Assembly: GCA_016025055.1 (NCBI GenBank)
Contig: CP065590.1
Span: 2,604,001 to 2,668,000 of the forward strand
Reading direction: 5' to 3'
DNA from: Chryseobacterium indologenes
Lineage (GTDB): Bacteria > Bacteroidota > Bacteroidia > Flavobacteriales > Weeksellaceae
Length of the DNA: 64,000 nucleotides
Part shown: positions 53,414 to 63,862 of the stretch, piece after piece
How the letters are laid out: each line of letters opens with the position of its first letter
Position numbering within the stretch: position 1 is the stretch's first letter
Made by a program: the position numbers and the translations under genes
Notes under the pieces: model-generated
Seen by the model: the letters and a program-made list of their open reading frames with translations, nothing else
Databases searched by the model: none
Told to the model about the DNA's origin: nothing

Positions 53414-54184
53414 ATGCCGAATCAAAAAATACTGTACATTACTACAGAGATGTATCCATATCAGGAAGATACAAATATGGCTGCTGTGGTAAACAAAATG
53501 GCACTTAAGATGCACAATGAAGGCAATGATGTAAGAGTTTTTATGCCAAGATTTGGACAAATAAGTGAGAGGAAATTCCAACTTCATGAGGTGATCCGTC
53601 TTTCAGGAATGAATATTATTATCAATGACCTGGACCAGCCCTTAATCATTAAAGTAGCGTCTCTTCCGGGGGAAAGACTTCAGGTTTACTTTATTGACAA
53701 TGAAGAATACTTCAAAAGAAAGCAGTACTATTTTGACGACGAAGGGAATCCTTTCGATGACAATGACGAGAGAGCTATTTTCTTTGCAAGAGGAGTTATC
53801 GAAACCATCAAGAAACTGAACTGGGTTCCTGATGTTATTCATCTGAACGGATGGATGGCTTCTTTTGTTCCAATTTATCTTAAAACTTACTACGAATCAG
53901 ATACTTATTTCAAGGACGCGAAAATTGTTCTTTCTCTGTACAACGAGAAGGATGCAGATCTTGATAAAAAGATTGATGAAAAGTTGAAGTTTGATAATAT
54001 TTCAGGATTAAAAGCGTTAGATAACCCAACAATTAAAAGTTTTGTTATCGAAAGTATGAACTATGTAGATACGGTAGTGAAGGGCGATGAGTTTCTTGAC
54101 GAAGACCTTGACCAGGCATTTAAAGAAACGGCTACTCAAAAATCAGAGTATCTTGATGTAGATTCTATAAACCAACTTTATTAA
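53414..54184 (+). CDS. Short glycogen/starch synthase-like (GT5 N-terminal domain) protein
   Basis: 256 residues, about half of a GlgA. It keeps the N-terminal GT5 fold (KILYITTEMYPYQEDTNMAA, NDVRVFMPRFGQI, VPDVIHLNGWMASFVPIYL), but the Lys-x-Gly-Gly-Leu motif that binds ADP-glucose is replaced by EDTNM (18-22) and the C-terminal nucleotide-sugar half is missing. It is therefore probably not a glycogen synthase on its own; a regulatory or binding role is inferred. It opens a plus-strand run with DUF4270 and glmS 14 and 11 bases apart. Confidence 0.82.
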   Translation: MPNQKILYITTEMYPYQEDTNMAAVVNKMALKMHNEGNDVRVFMPRFGQISERKFQLHEVIRLSGMNIIINDLDQPLIIKVASLPGERLQVYFIDNEEYFKRKQYYFDDEGNPFDDNDERAIFFARGVIETIKKLNWVPDVIHLNGWMASFVPIYLKTYYESDTYFKDAKIVLSLYNEKDADLDKKIDEKLKFDNISGLKALDNPTIKSFVIESMNYVDTVVKGDEFLDEDLDQAFKETATQKSEYLDVDSINQLY

Positions 54185-54198
54185 AAAACACATTTTTA

Positions 54199-55866
54199 AT
54201 GACTCATACTCTTAAAAGGACTTTCGCCGTGCTTTTACTGGCGATTTTCGGAAGTACAATCCTTTATAACTGTGAACCGGATCCGGATGCTCTCGGAGAG
54301 CAGCTGTTTAACAATGATGCAGCACAAGGTACGGAAGTTTCATATCCCGTTGTAGCATACAACTCCAGCAATAACGACTCAATCAGAAGTGATGCATCCA
54401 GACTTATTAACTCATTAAACACCACAGGTGGAGGTCTTTCCGTTGGGGTGTTAGGAGCTTTTAAAGATTCACAATTTGGTATGCAGAAGGCATCGTACGT
54501 TACGCAGTTCAGAATGCCTACCGATAATTTTGATTTTAACGGGCCTAATGCGAAAGTAGATTCCGTAGTTTTGGTATTGAGAACTCCTGCGAATACGGCT
54601 GATGATACTTATTATATCACTGATTCAATCAAAGCACCGGGCGCTTATGATAAAAATGACTTCCCGGTAGGTGATGAAAAAGTTGCGGTTTCCATTGAGA
54701 AAAAATCTTATCCTGTACGTAAATATGGTAATTATAAAACCATGAAATCAATGAAGATTAACGTACATGAAATTACAACTTTCCTTGATATAAATACAGA
54801 AAGTCTTACCCGTTCGAATCTAAACGTTGGTCTTGGTGAAAAATTAGGATCAGCAACTTTTGACGGCAATGTAAGTACCGTGACTGTGACGAAAAAGTCT
54901 GATAATACCAATGTGTTTACAGGTAATTTAGGATTTAGAATAAAATTGGATAATACCGATTTCTTCCAAAACCGTATTATTGCTAAAAAAGGTAAGCCTG
55001 AGCTTCAGGATGCTTCAAACTTTGTGAGATATATCAGAGGACTTAGAATTTCTACAGAAAGTAATGACGGTTATCTTTTCCAGTTTGCACCTGATGATAT
55101 GGAAATGATTATGTATTACAAATATGATGTAACCAATAATGGAGTAGTAACCCGTCCTCAGACTTCTTTGAAATTTTCTATGGGAAGTCCTAATGCTCAT
55201 GTGGGACAGTATGAGTATGACAGAACAGGATCTGCTCTGGCCAATGCACCAGCAAGCGATCCTATAGGTGGAGATGCAAGACTTTTTGTACAGGGAATGG
55301 GTGGACCATCCGTCAATGTGAAAATTCCTGATGAAAAAATTAACGAGCTTAAAGCTTTATTTGAAAAAGATAAAATAGGTATCGTTGGAGCTAAAATCAG
55401 ATTTTTTGTAGATCCTCAATCTCAAAACTGGACGAATATTACAAATACGATAAGTGGAGATCGTAAATTTAATCTTGTTCCGGTAATTACAGACGATAAA
55501 GGAAAAATTGATCTTACTCAGTTTACTTCAGATGCTTTAAACGGATTTAATATTTATACGTATACTCCGAAAAAGGACCCTGTACCGGAATATTATGATT
55601 TTGTAATTACAAAAACCCTTAAAGATATCGTTGAAGGTAAACTGGTAAATAATAAATTAGCTGTTAATACTCCTTTCCTTATCAATATGGGATCATTTGT
55701 GAGAAATGCTTCAGGAGCTCCTGTAGGTGCGAGATACACAACCAGAGCATTTGATATGAGCAGAGTCATTTTAACAGGTACAACTAAAGATTCAAACCCT
55801 TACAAAACTCAGTTGATAGTTACGTACGGAAAGAAAAAAATAAAACACAATAAACAACAACACTAG
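54199..55866 (+). CDS. DUF4270 family lipoprotein
   Basis: 555 residues with a lipoprotein signal (KRTFAVLLLAIFGSTILYNC, Cys27) followed by acidic EPDPDALG. The rest is beta-rich with IINDLNTTGGG-type and FRMPTDNFDFN segments typical of DUF4270, found across Bacteroidetes. It lies between the GT5-like gene and glmS, a frequent flavobacterial arrangement. Function unknown; surface location likely. Confidence 0.85.
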   Translation: MTHTLKRTFAVLLLAIFGSTILYNCEPDPDALGEQLFNNDAAQGTEVSYPVVAYNSSNNDSIRSDASRLINSLNTTGGGLSVGVLGAFKDSQFGMQKASYVTQFRMPTDNFDFNGPNAKVDSVVLVLRTPANTADDTYYITDSIKAPGAYDKNDFPVGDEKVAVSIEKKSYPVRKYGNYKTMKSMKINVHEITTFLDINTESLTRSNLNVGLGEKLGSATFDGNVSTVTVTKKSDNTNVFTGNLGFRIKLDNTDFFQNRIIAKKGKPELQDASNFVRYIRGLRISTESNDGYLFQFAPDDMEMIMYYKYDVTNNGVVTRPQTSLKFSMGSPNAHVGQYEYDRTGSALANAPASDPIGGDARLFVQGMGGPSVNVKIPDEKINELKALFEKDKIGIVGAKIRFFVDPQSQNWTNITNTISGDRKFNLVPVITDDKGKIDLTQFTSDALNGFNIYTYTPKKDPVPEYYDFVITKTLKDIVEGKLVNNKLAVNTPFLINMGSFVRNASGAPVGARYTTRAFDMSRVILTGTTKDSNPYKTQLIVTYGKKKIKHNKQQH

Positions 55867-55877
55867 ACAAAATAAAT

Positions 55878-57731
55878 ATGTGCGGAATAGTAGGATATAC
55901 AGGTTTTCAGGATGCTTATGATATTGTAATCAATGGGCTTAGAAGACTAGAATACAGAGGATATGACAGTGCCGGAATTGTTTTAGAAGGTTCAGACAAT
56001 AAGCTTGAAGTAGAAAAAACAAAAGGTAAAGTTGATGATTTGGTGAATATTTCGAAAGATTTAAAAGGAAAATTCAAAGTGGGGATGGGACATACGCGTT
56101 GGGCAACTCACGGAGTACCAAGTGACAGAAACTCACACCCGCATTTGTCAAATAACGGTAAAATAGCAATTGTACACAACGGGATCATTGAAAATTATGA
56201 TACCATCAAAACAATGCTTACAGAAAAAGGATTTTCTTTTAAATCAGAAACAGATACTGAAGTATTGGTGAATTTAATCCAGTATTTTATGGATCTGAAC
56301 CCTGAAATAGATTTCCCGACAGCAGTAAGATATGCATTGAATGAAGTATATGGGGCGTATGCCATTACAGTACTTCATGAAGATTATCCTGGCGTTTTGG
56401 TCGTAGGAAGATTAGGATCTCCATTGGCGATCGGAATCGGTGATAAAGAATATTTTATTGCTTCTGATGCTTCTCCTTTTGTGGAATTTACAAAAGAAGC
56501 TATTTACCTTGAAGAAGGACACATGGCGACCATTTCTCTTGAAAATGGAGTAGATATCAGAACCATCAATGAAAACTCTAAGATTGAGCCTGAAATTCAG
56601 AAACTAAAATTAAGCTTAGAGCAGATTGAAAAAGGAGGTTATGAGCATTTCATGCTTAAAGAAATCTTTGAACAGCCAAAATCCATCCACGATACTATGA
56701 GAGGTAGACTTCTTGTAGATGAAGGAGTTATCAAAATGGCAGGAATCTGGGATCATGTTGAGAAGTTTAAAAATGCCAACAGGATTATTATCATCGCTTG
56801 TGGAACTTCATGGCATGCAGGTCTTATCGGGGAGTATCTTATCGAAGAATATGCAAGAATTCCTGTAGAAGTAGAATATGCTTCTGAATTCAGATACAGA
56901 AACCCTATTATCACAGATAAAGACGTTGTTATTGCCATTTCTCAGTCAGGAGAAACAGCAGATACAATGGCAGCCTTAAAATTAGCTAAAGAAAAAGGAG
57001 CATTTATATATGGTATATGTAATGTAGTAGATTCTTCTATTGCAAGGATTACAGATGCCGGTTCATATACCCATGCAGGCCCTGAAATTGGGGTAGCTTC
57101 TACAAAAGCATTTACTGCTCAGCTTACCATTCTTACGTTAATAGCTTTCAAATTAGGAAAACATAACGGGAATTTAGGAAATGCAGACTTTATGAGTCTT
57201 ATTGCCGAGCTTGACGCAATTCCTAAAAGAGTAGAAGACGTACTAAACTCTACCCATGAGCAAATTCAGGAGATTGCAAAAGATTTTGTAGCCACTACAA
57301 ACTTCCTTTATTTAGGAAGAGGATACAACTATCCGGCAGCTCTGGAAGGTGCTTTAAAATTAAAAGAAATTTCCTATATCCATGCAGAAGGATATCCGGC
57401 AGCAGAAATGAAGCACGGACCTATCGCATTGATAGACGAAAACATGCCGATTGTTATTATAGCCCCTAAAAAAGGTCACTATGATAAAATAGTAAGTAAT
57501 GTTCAGGAAATTAAGGCAAGAAAAGGAAAAGTTATTGCTGTCGTTAATAAAGGTGACCGCCAGGTTAGCGAAATGGCAGACTATGTTATTGAAATTCCTG
57601 AGACATCAGAATGCTTCTCTCCGATTGTGGCTTCAGTACCTCTACAACTGCTTGCATACTACATTGCAGTATATAGAGGAGCGAACGTAGATCAGCCGAG
57701 AAACTTAGCAAAATCTGTAACTGTGGAATAA
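55878..57731 (+). CDS. glmS: Glutamine--fructose-6-phosphate aminotransferase (isomerizing)
   Basis: 617 residues, normal for GlmS. It makes glucosamine 6-phosphate for cell wall and LPS. The N-terminal amidotransferase domain starts with Met-Cys-Gly-Ile-Val, with the nucleophile Cys2, and includes HTRWATHG and VHNGIIENY. Two SIS domains follow: IACGTSWHAG with ISQSGETADT, and YLGRGYNYPAALEGALKLKE, then EGYPAAEMKHGPIALID. Eleven bases after the DUF4270 gene, which suggests a common transcript. Confidence 0.96.
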   Translation: MCGIVGYTGFQDAYDIVINGLRRLEYRGYDSAGIVLEGSDNKLEVEKTKGKVDDLVNISKDLKGKFKVGMGHTRWATHGVPSDRNSHPHLSNNGKIAIVHNGIIENYDTIKTMLTEKGFSFKSETDTEVLVNLIQYFMDLNPEIDFPTAVRYALNEVYGAYAITVLHEDYPGVLVVGRLGSPLAIGIGDKEYFIASDASPFVEFTKEAIYLEEGHMATISLENGVDIRTINENSKIEPEIQKLKLSLEQIEKGGYEHFMLKEIFEQPKSIHDTMRGRLLVDEGVIKMAGIWDHVEKFKNANRIIIIACGTSWHAGLIGEYLIEEYARIPVEVEYASEFRYRNPIITDKDVVIAISQSGETADTMAALKLAKEKGAFIYGICNVVDSSIARITDAGSYTHAGPEIGVASTKAFTAQLTILTLIAFKLGKHNGNLGNADFMSLIAELDAIPKRVEDVLNSTHEQIQEIAKDFVATTNFLYLGRGYNYPAALEGALKLKEISYIHAEGYPAAEMKHGPIALIDENMPIVIIAPKKGHYDKIVSNVQEIKARKGKVIAVVNKGDRQVSEMADYVIEIPETSECFSPIVASVPLQLLAYYIAVYRGANVDQPRNLAKSVTVE

Positions 57732-57839
57732 AAAATTGTTGTAAATAAAATAAATTTAGATTTCTTTCGTTATTTCAAAATAAATCTTAAAAGTTTCTTA
57801 AAAAAATTATATATTTACGGCTTAATTATAAAAATTAAC

Positions 57840-59261
57840 ATGAAAAGGATATTTCTTTTATTATTGTCTGCGTCGGTAGCATCGGTATCTTGTTCAGGTG
57901 GTGGCAGCTCTTCTGTAGGGAAGCCAGGAACAAAAGGAGAATTGATACCAAGAGAAAAAACTAAATCATTTGTTGCGGAAAGACCATACGGAATGGTGGC
58001 GATTCCTGCAGGTTCATTTGTGGCTGGTTTAGCAGACCAGGATCCAACAAATACACCTGAAAAAGCATCATTGAAGACAGTTACTGTTTCTTCTTTCTTC
58101 ATGGATGAAGCAGAAACTACCAATTCAGAATACAGGGTATTTATCAATTATGTAAGAGATTCTATTGCAAGAACTTTACTTGCCGAAGCTGCCGGAGAAG
58201 GTGGTGACGAAGGCGGACGTAGAGGTGCAGCTATAGGAGATTACGCATACCTTGCTAAAAAAGAAGAAAATTTAACTCCTTATCAGGAATATATGGAAGG
58301 TCAGGGCGGCCGTGAAGACGGAACCTATGACGCAAGCAAAAGACTAGACTGGAAAATCCCATTGCACTGGAGTACTTCAAAATACCCGGATGTAGAATAT
58401 GCGGAAGTTTTGGAATCTATGTATTTACCTGCTTCTTCCAGAATAGGAAACGAAAGAATTTTAGATGTAAGTAAGCTTAAATATACGTACCGTTGGGGAG
58501 ATATGGATGCTGCACTTGCGGATAACGAAAGAGGAGCCAATTACCTGAAGAGTCAAAGTATTGCGATTTATCCTGATACGACTGTTTGGGTAAAGGATTT
58601 CCACTTTGCTTACAATGAGCCATTATTTGAACAATACTTCTGGCACAAGGCTTACAAAAACTACCCTGTAGTGGGAGTAACCTGGGATCAGGCAAGAGCT
58701 TATTGTAACTTCAGATCTAAATTAAAGACAGACTACAACGAAAGCCTGAAAAGAAAAAAACAAAGACCATTGCAGTTCCGTCTTCCGACAGAAACAGAAT
58801 GGGAATATGCTGCAAGAGGTGGAATGCAAAATGCTACTTATCCTTGGGGTGGTCCGTATTTAATGGACGACAGAGGTTGCTACTTAGCCAACTTCAAACC
58901 TAAGAGAGGTAACTACATGGAAGACGAGAAAAAAGGTACTTATACATATACAGCTCCAGTTAAGAAATTTAAGAAAAATGGATTTGGGTTATTTGATATG
59001 GCTGGAAACGTTTCTGAGTGGACAGAATCTGCTTACAACAATTCTTCATATGGATTCTCTTCTACATTAAATCCTTCTACTAAAGATAAAAAGGATGTAA
59101 AAAAATCTGTAAGAGGTGGATCTTGGAAAGATATAGGATATGCGTTGATGACAGGGGCAAGAGATTGGGAAAGAAAAGATTCAGCAAGAAGCTATATCGG
59201 ATTTAGAACTGTACAGGATATTCCTGAAGCAGCTGTTAAGCCAAGAAGAGTTAATAGATAA
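57840..59261 (+). CDS. gldK: Gliding motility/T9SS lipoprotein GldK
   Basis: 473 residues with a lipoprotein signal (SVASVSCSGG, Cys18). GldK, with GldN, forms the outer-membrane ring-like part of the type IX secretion system. The fold is that of formylglycine-generating enzyme/sulfatase-modifying (FGE-like) proteins: YGMVAIPAGSF, VSSFFMDEAETTNSEYRVF, VVGVTWDQARAYCNFRS, FRLPTETEWEYAARGG and GLFDMAGNVSEWTESAY. It begins the gldKLMN run; gldL is 58 bases downstream. Confidence 0.94.
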   Translation: MKRIFLLLLSASVASVSCSGGGSSSVGKPGTKGELIPREKTKSFVAERPYGMVAIPAGSFVAGLADQDPTNTPEKASLKTVTVSSFFMDEAETTNSEYRVFINYVRDSIARTLLAEAAGEGGDEGGRRGAAIGDYAYLAKKEENLTPYQEYMEGQGGREDGTYDASKRLDWKIPLHWSTSKYPDVEYAEVLESMYLPASSRIGNERILDVSKLKYTYRWGDMDAALADNERGANYLKSQSIAIYPDTTVWVKDFHFAYNEPLFEQYFWHKAYKNYPVVGVTWDQARAYCNFRSKLKTDYNESLKRKKQRPLQFRLPTETEWEYAARGGMQNATYPWGGPYLMDDRGCYLANFKPKRGNYMEDEKKGTYTYTAPVKKFKKNGFGLFDMAGNVSEWTESAYNNSSYGFSSTLNPSTKDKKDVKKSVRGGSWKDIGYALMTGARDWERKDSARSYIGFRTVQDIPEAAVKPRRVNR

Positions 59262-59319
59262 TAACAAAACAATTATTTTTCAATACAATTTTATTTAACA
59301 TTAAAAAAACTAACTCAAT

Positions 59320-60012
59320 ATGTTTAAGACTAAAGATGCTTGGATGAATTTCTTCTATTCATTCGGTGCTGCAATTGTAATTCTTGGAGCTTGGCTTAAA
59401 ATTACTCACATTACCCTGGGACCAATTAACGGTAATATAGCTCTTACAGTAGGGCTTATTACAGAGGCAATTATCTTTATCATTTTTGCATTTGACCCTC
59501 CGAAAACTGAAGAGTCTTATGCCTGGGAAAATGTTTATCCTGAATTATTAGATAAACATGCCAACCCAAACCCATTGCATTCTAACGTAACAACAAGAAA
59601 TACAGGTGCTCAGTTTGCTGAATTAGAAAACTCTCTTTCAAACAAATTAGATAAAATGCTTGAAGATGCTAGACTAGACGTTCAATTATTTGAAAGACTA
59701 AGAACAGGTATCGACAAGTTCTCAAATTCTGTTGACCAGATTAACCAAACGGTGGACGTTTCGGCTTCTACTCATAAATATAACGACCAGCTTAATAAAG
59801 CAGCTCAGCATATGGAAAGCATGAATGCCTTATACGCCATGCAGCTGGAAAGCGGTAAAAAACAATCGGAGTTTGCCAATAAATATGTAGCAGATATGCA
59901 AAAATCTGCTGAGCAATCTGAAAAATTCAATCAAGAACTACAAGGTTTAACATCTAATCTAAACAACTTAAATAGAGTTTATGGTGGTATGCTAACTGCT
60001 ATGAAGTCTTAA
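59320..60012 (+). CDS. gldL: Gliding motility/T9SS inner-membrane protein GldL
   Basis: 230 residues. Two membrane helices (about 12-30 and 38-57) carry FYSFGAAIVILGAWLKITH and LTVGLITEAIIFIIFAF, with the buried Glu and Lys/His that drive the T9SS motor in this family. The rest is a long cytoplasmic helical region (coiled coil, about 95-230). GldL and GldM form the proton-driven motor that powers secretion and gliding. Confidence 0.95.
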   Translation: MFKTKDAWMNFFYSFGAAIVILGAWLKITHITLGPINGNIALTVGLITEAIIFIIFAFDPPKTEESYAWENVYPELLDKHANPNPLHSNVTTRNTGAQFAELENSLSNKLDKMLEDARLDVQLFERLRTGIDKFSNSVDQINQTVDVSASTHKYNDQLNKAAQHMESMNALYAMQLESGKKQSEFANKYVADMQKSAEQSEKFNQELQGLTSNLNNLNRVYGGMLTAMKS

Positions 60013-60064
60013 TTCCTAACCATTTCTAAATTTAACTACTTAATCAAAAAACAAAAAACAGAAA

Positions 60065-61657
60065 ATGGCACAAGGAAAACAGACCCCTCGTCAGAAGATG
60101 ATCAACCTGATGTATCTGGTGTTCATCGCGATGATGGCCCTCAATATTGATGCAGAAATCATCAGATCATACTACGACTCTACCAGAGCATTGAATGAAA
60201 CCAGAACTTTAACGGAGAAGAAAAACGAAAAGATCTTTGAAAAAACGCTTGAAGCTAAAGCACAACAAGTTCCCGATACTTATGCTAAACCTTGGGAGGA
60301 TTACAAAGTATTAAAGAGCAAAATTGATGCACTCGTGAAATCAGCTCAGGATGTTAAGGTTTTATTAAAAAAACAATCCGAGTTTCATGATAAAGATCCT
60401 AAAACCGGAAAAGATATTGATGTAAGCGAAAATTTTGCGGCATTAAATAATAATGAAGCTACTACTGAATACTTCTTTAACGAAGGAGATGAAAACTCAC
60501 CTTCAAAGAATGCACTGGACTTAAAAGCTAAAATCGATGACGTAAGAAATTATATCAACGCAACTTTTGGGAACAATGCACAGCTTAGAGATTTAGTAGA
60601 CAGAGCCAACAAGTCTTTGATTGCAGAATATCCTAAAGGAAAATCTCCAAACGAAAAGACCTGGTTCCAGAATAAATTCTATCATCAGCCGCTTATCGCT
60701 GCAATATCTAATCTGGAAATTATCCAAAATGATGCCAGAAATGTTCAGTCTGATGCATTAGCATTATTACTTCAGGAAAAAGTTGATGCAAGCATTAAAT
60801 TCACAAGCTATGAGCCGATTATTTCCGGACCTACCGATATTCAGGCGGGTAAACAAGCGGAGATAAAAGTAATGTTAGGAACTTATTCTAATAGCAATAA
60901 GATCAACATTTCAGGAGTAAGCAGACAAGAAAATGGTAAAGGTATTATTCCAATCTCAGGTGCTGGAATTGGAGAACATAAACTAGGAGGTACTATTACA
61001 TTAACAGATGCTTCAGGTAAACCGCAAAGTTTCCCATGGACTCATACGTACAATGTTATCGCCGGACCAAGAGAAGTTAAACTTGAAAAAGGATTGCTAC
61101 TTTCTGCCGATAAGATGAATGTAATGTACAGAGGACTTGAAAACCCTGTTTCAGGATCAATCTTAGGTGCAGACAACTCAAAACTTTCATTATCAGCTCC
61201 GGGTGCTAGCGTAAGAAATACAGGACCAGGAAAATGGATTGTAAAACCTTCTACAGGTACAACTGTGAAGCTGACCTTATCCGGTGTAGATCCTTATGGA
61301 AAATCAGTATCTCAGGTATTTGAATACAGAATTAAGAATGTACCGCCACCTCAAGGTCAGATGAGAGGTCAGAATGTATTGTCGATGCCGGCAACTTCTA
61401 TCCCGAATCAGTCTGTGCAGGCAGCGATTCCTGACTTCGACTTCCCGGTTTCATTCACTGTAACTCAGTTTATGGTAAGAGTACCTGGCAGAGCAGCATT
61501 ACTGATTCATGGTAACTCATTAAATGATGCAGCAGGATTAATTAAAAATCTAAGAAGTGGAGATGTTGTTTCAATCTTTGATATTAAAGCAACTGCTCAA
61601 GGTTTAGAAGGACAACAGATTAAAAATATTACTCCTATATTAATTAACGTTCAATAG
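60065..61657 (+). CDS. gldM: Gliding motility/T9SS motor protein GldM
   Basis: 530 residues. One membrane helix near the N-terminus (QKMINLMYLVFIAMMALNID, about 10-30), then a helical bundle domain (40-230) and beta-rich periplasmic domains (YEPIISGPTDIQAGKQAEIK, YNVIAGPREVKLEKG). It spans from the inner-membrane GldL ring to GldK/GldN. Follows gldL by 52 bases. Confidence 0.95.
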   Translation: MAQGKQTPRQKMINLMYLVFIAMMALNIDAEIIRSYYDSTRALNETRTLTEKKNEKIFEKTLEAKAQQVPDTYAKPWEDYKVLKSKIDALVKSAQDVKVLLKKQSEFHDKDPKTGKDIDVSENFAALNNNEATTEYFFNEGDENSPSKNALDLKAKIDDVRNYINATFGNNAQLRDLVDRANKSLIAEYPKGKSPNEKTWFQNKFYHQPLIAAISNLEIIQNDARNVQSDALALLLQEKVDASIKFTSYEPIISGPTDIQAGKQAEIKVMLGTYSNSNKINISGVSRQENGKGIIPISGAGIGEHKLGGTITLTDASGKPQSFPWTHTYNVIAGPREVKLEKGLLLSADKMNVMYRGLENPVSGSILGADNSKLSLSAPGASVRNTGPGKWIVKPSTGTTVKLTLSGVDPYGKSVSQVFEYRIKNVPPPQGQMRGQNVLSMPATSIPNQSVQAAIPDFDFPVSFTVTQFMVRVPGRAALLIHGNSLNDAAGLIKNLRSGDVVSIFDIKATAQGLEGQQIKNITPILINVQ

Positions 61658-61677
61658 GACTAAAATTGTAATAGATT

Positions 61678-62616
61678 ATGAAAAAATATATTAGTACCCT
61701 TTTAGTATTAGTTTCGGGATTTGCTTTTTCCCAGACTATTCTGAACGCTTCTTCTCCGGAAGAGTTTAGAAAGATGAGAGAGGAGAACAAACAAAAAGTT
61801 GGTGATACTATTATAGATAAAACAGTAAAGCCTCTTGAATACGGATTTGTTGAAGATAAAGATATCCTTAAAAGTATGTTTGTTTGGGAAATCATTGACA
61901 TGAATGATAAGATCAATCAGCCATTCTATTATGACAATCCGGACGGCCTTCTTTCCACTCCTACAAGATCTTTATATCAGCTATTGCTGGATGCAGCTTT
62001 AACAGGTAAAATAGAGCAGGTATATGATGATGAAAATTTTACGGTAAAACTTTCACCTGAAGGAATTCAGAAAAGATTGGAGAATGTTAGAATCAACGAT
62101 GCTGCTATCGACATTTTAAATTCAGGAAGACAATTAACGGATAAGGAGAAAAAAGAATATACAGACGTATTTAAGACAACTACCGATAAAGTAAAAGTTC
62201 TTAAAATTATGGGAATGTGGTTCGTTGATAAAAGAGACGGTCAGATGAAATACAGACCTCTTGGTATCGCAGCTATGGGGCCTGATCCTGCCGTACAGGG
62301 AGTTATCGGACCGGATGGTAAACCCATCGCAGGAAATGATGAACTTATAGACCTGTTCTGGATTTTCTATCCTAATGCAAGAGATGTTTTAGCAAACAAT
62401 TATGTTTTCAACAGAAAAAACTCTTCTGCTGACTTATCTTTCGATGATATCATCAATGCAAGAAGATTCTCTTCAGTGATCTATAAATCTTCCAGTGGTT
62501 TAGGAGACGGTACAATCAAAGATTATATCCCTAAAGATGCTGATGATCAGATAGATGAAAGTGATAGAATCAAAAAGCAGATTCTTGAAATGGAAAATGA
62601 TATGTGGAATTACTAG
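61678..62616 (+). CDS. gldN: Gliding motility/T9SS protein GldN
   Basis: 312 residues with signal peptide 1-19. GldN pairs with GldK in the periplasmic/outer-membrane ring. MFVWEIIDMNDKINQPFYYD, LKIMGMWFVDKRDGQMKYRP, PLGIAAMGPD and FWIFYPNARDVLANNYVFN match the family. Ends the gldKLMN run, 20 bases after gldM, and is followed by a terminator. Confidence 0.95.
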   Translation: MKKYISTLLVLVSGFAFSQTILNASSPEEFRKMREENKQKVGDTIIDKTVKPLEYGFVEDKDILKSMFVWEIIDMNDKINQPFYYDNPDGLLSTPTRSLYQLLLDAALTGKIEQVYDDENFTVKLSPEGIQKRLENVRINDAAIDILNSGRQLTDKEKKEYTDVFKTTTDKVKVLKIMGMWFVDKRDGQMKYRPLGIAAMGPDPAVQGVIGPDGKPIAGNDELIDLFWIFYPNARDVLANNYVFNRKNSSADLSFDDIINARRFSSVIYKSSSGLGDGTIKDYIPKDADDQIDESDRIKKQILEMENDMWNY

Positions 62617-62636
62617 ATTTCACTTGATATTTATAC

Positions 62637-62668
62637 AAAACCTGAGTATTTTTACTCAGGTTTTTTTA
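62637..62668 (+). terminator. Terminator of gldKLMN
   Basis: AAAACCTGAGTA pairs with TTACTCAGGTTTT around TTT, followed by a T run. Confidence 0.85.
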
Positions 62669-62756
62669 TGATGAAATTGCCCTTTGATGTATTGTCAATC
62701 GGTAATCAGTAATGTAAGCGATTGTATATAACCTTTAAGTAAATGAAATTTTCCAT

Positions 62757-63791
62757 ATGAAAAATGTAGATTATATTATTGTAGGAGATGGATATGCCGG
62801 ACTGTTCTTTGCCCATCAGTTAATCAGAAATAATAAATCATTCGTGATTTTTTCTGAAGGCAGAAAAAGTGCCTCCCAGGTCTCAGCCGGAATTATCAAT
62901 CCCGTTGTTCTTAAAAAGTTTACGACATTCTGGAAAGCACAGGAGCAAATTGATTTCCTCAAAAACAGCCTCAGGGAAATAGAGACATATACAGGGAAGA
63001 ACTACCTCATAGATGCACCTATTCACAGGATTTTTCATGATGAAAACGAACAGAAACTTTGGCTGAAAAAGTCAGCGAATGAAGAATTATCAGGTTTTCT
63101 CAGTGAAAAATTTGAGCGTTTAAATGGAGTAAAAAACGACTTTCAGACAGGAAAGGTCAATCAGTCTGCCAGACTTGATGTAAATGGATTTTTCAGCGGT
63201 TTATTCGATTATTTTGAAAAAAATGATTTTTTGATCAGAGAAAAATTTGAATATACACAGTTGGATCCGGCACGAGCAATATATAAGGATTTTAATTTTA
63301 AAAATATTATTTTCTGTGAAGGGATGCGTGTCAGAGATAATCCCTACTTTTCTGAAATCAGTGTAAATCCGAATAAGGGACATCACATAAAAGTCAGGCT
63401 TTCTCAGCCAATTCCCGAAAACATAACCATAAAGAAAAAACATTTCTTATTTCCCACAGGAACGGGACTGTATTTTTATGGTGGAACTTACGACAGAGAC
63501 CAACTTCATCATCATATTGATGAATCGGCAGTTGACCAACTGGTCAAAGGACTTTCTGAAATCTATCCGTATGATTTTGACGTGAAAGAGGTACATTTCG
63601 GTTTCAGACCTACGGTAAAAGACAGAAGGCCAATTATTGGAAGACATGAAACTCATGATAATTTATACGTATTCAATGGCCTTGGAGCAAGGGGAATTCT
63701 TAACGGGTGTTACTTTGCAAGAGACCTGTACCGTTGTATTGAAGAAGGTGTTCCGTTGCATGAAGAAGTTTCATCGGACAGGTTTAAGTAA
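62757..63791 (+). CDS. FAD-dependent oxidoreductase (DAO family)
   Basis: 344 residues. The FAD motif DYIIVGDGYAGLFFAHQLI is at the N-terminus, and a second region (SAGIINPVVLKKFTTFWKAQ) resembles the glycine oxidase/MnmC-type oxidase group. The C-terminal HFGFRPTVKDRRPIIGRHET and FNGLGARGILNGCYFARDL segments close the FAD site. Substrate unknown; D-amino-acid or glycine-type oxidation is inferred. Confidence 0.88.
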   Translation: MKNVDYIIVGDGYAGLFFAHQLIRNNKSFVIFSEGRKSASQVSAGIINPVVLKKFTTFWKAQEQIDFLKNSLREIETYTGKNYLIDAPIHRIFHDENEQKLWLKKSANEELSGFLSEKFERLNGVKNDFQTGKVNQSARLDVNGFFSGLFDYFEKNDFLIREKFEYTQLDPARAIYKDFNFKNIIFCEGMRVRDNPYFSEISVNPNKGHHIKVRLSQPIPENITIKKKHFLFPTGTGLYFYGGTYDRDQLHHHIDESAVDQLVKGLSEIYPYDFDVKEVHFGFRPTVKDRRPIIGRHETHDNLYVFNGLGARGILNGCYFARDLYRCIEEGVPLHEEVSSDRFK

Positions 63792-63862
63792 TCTAAGCTT
63801 TTCTTCAGTAACCGAAGTGTAAAGAAAATAATAAGATGATATAATTTTAAAGATGACAGCTT

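Noticed and set aside
57840..62616. Novelty in the gldKLMN run
   Set aside because: Gene order, lengths and motifs are those of the known T9SS motor and ring genes.
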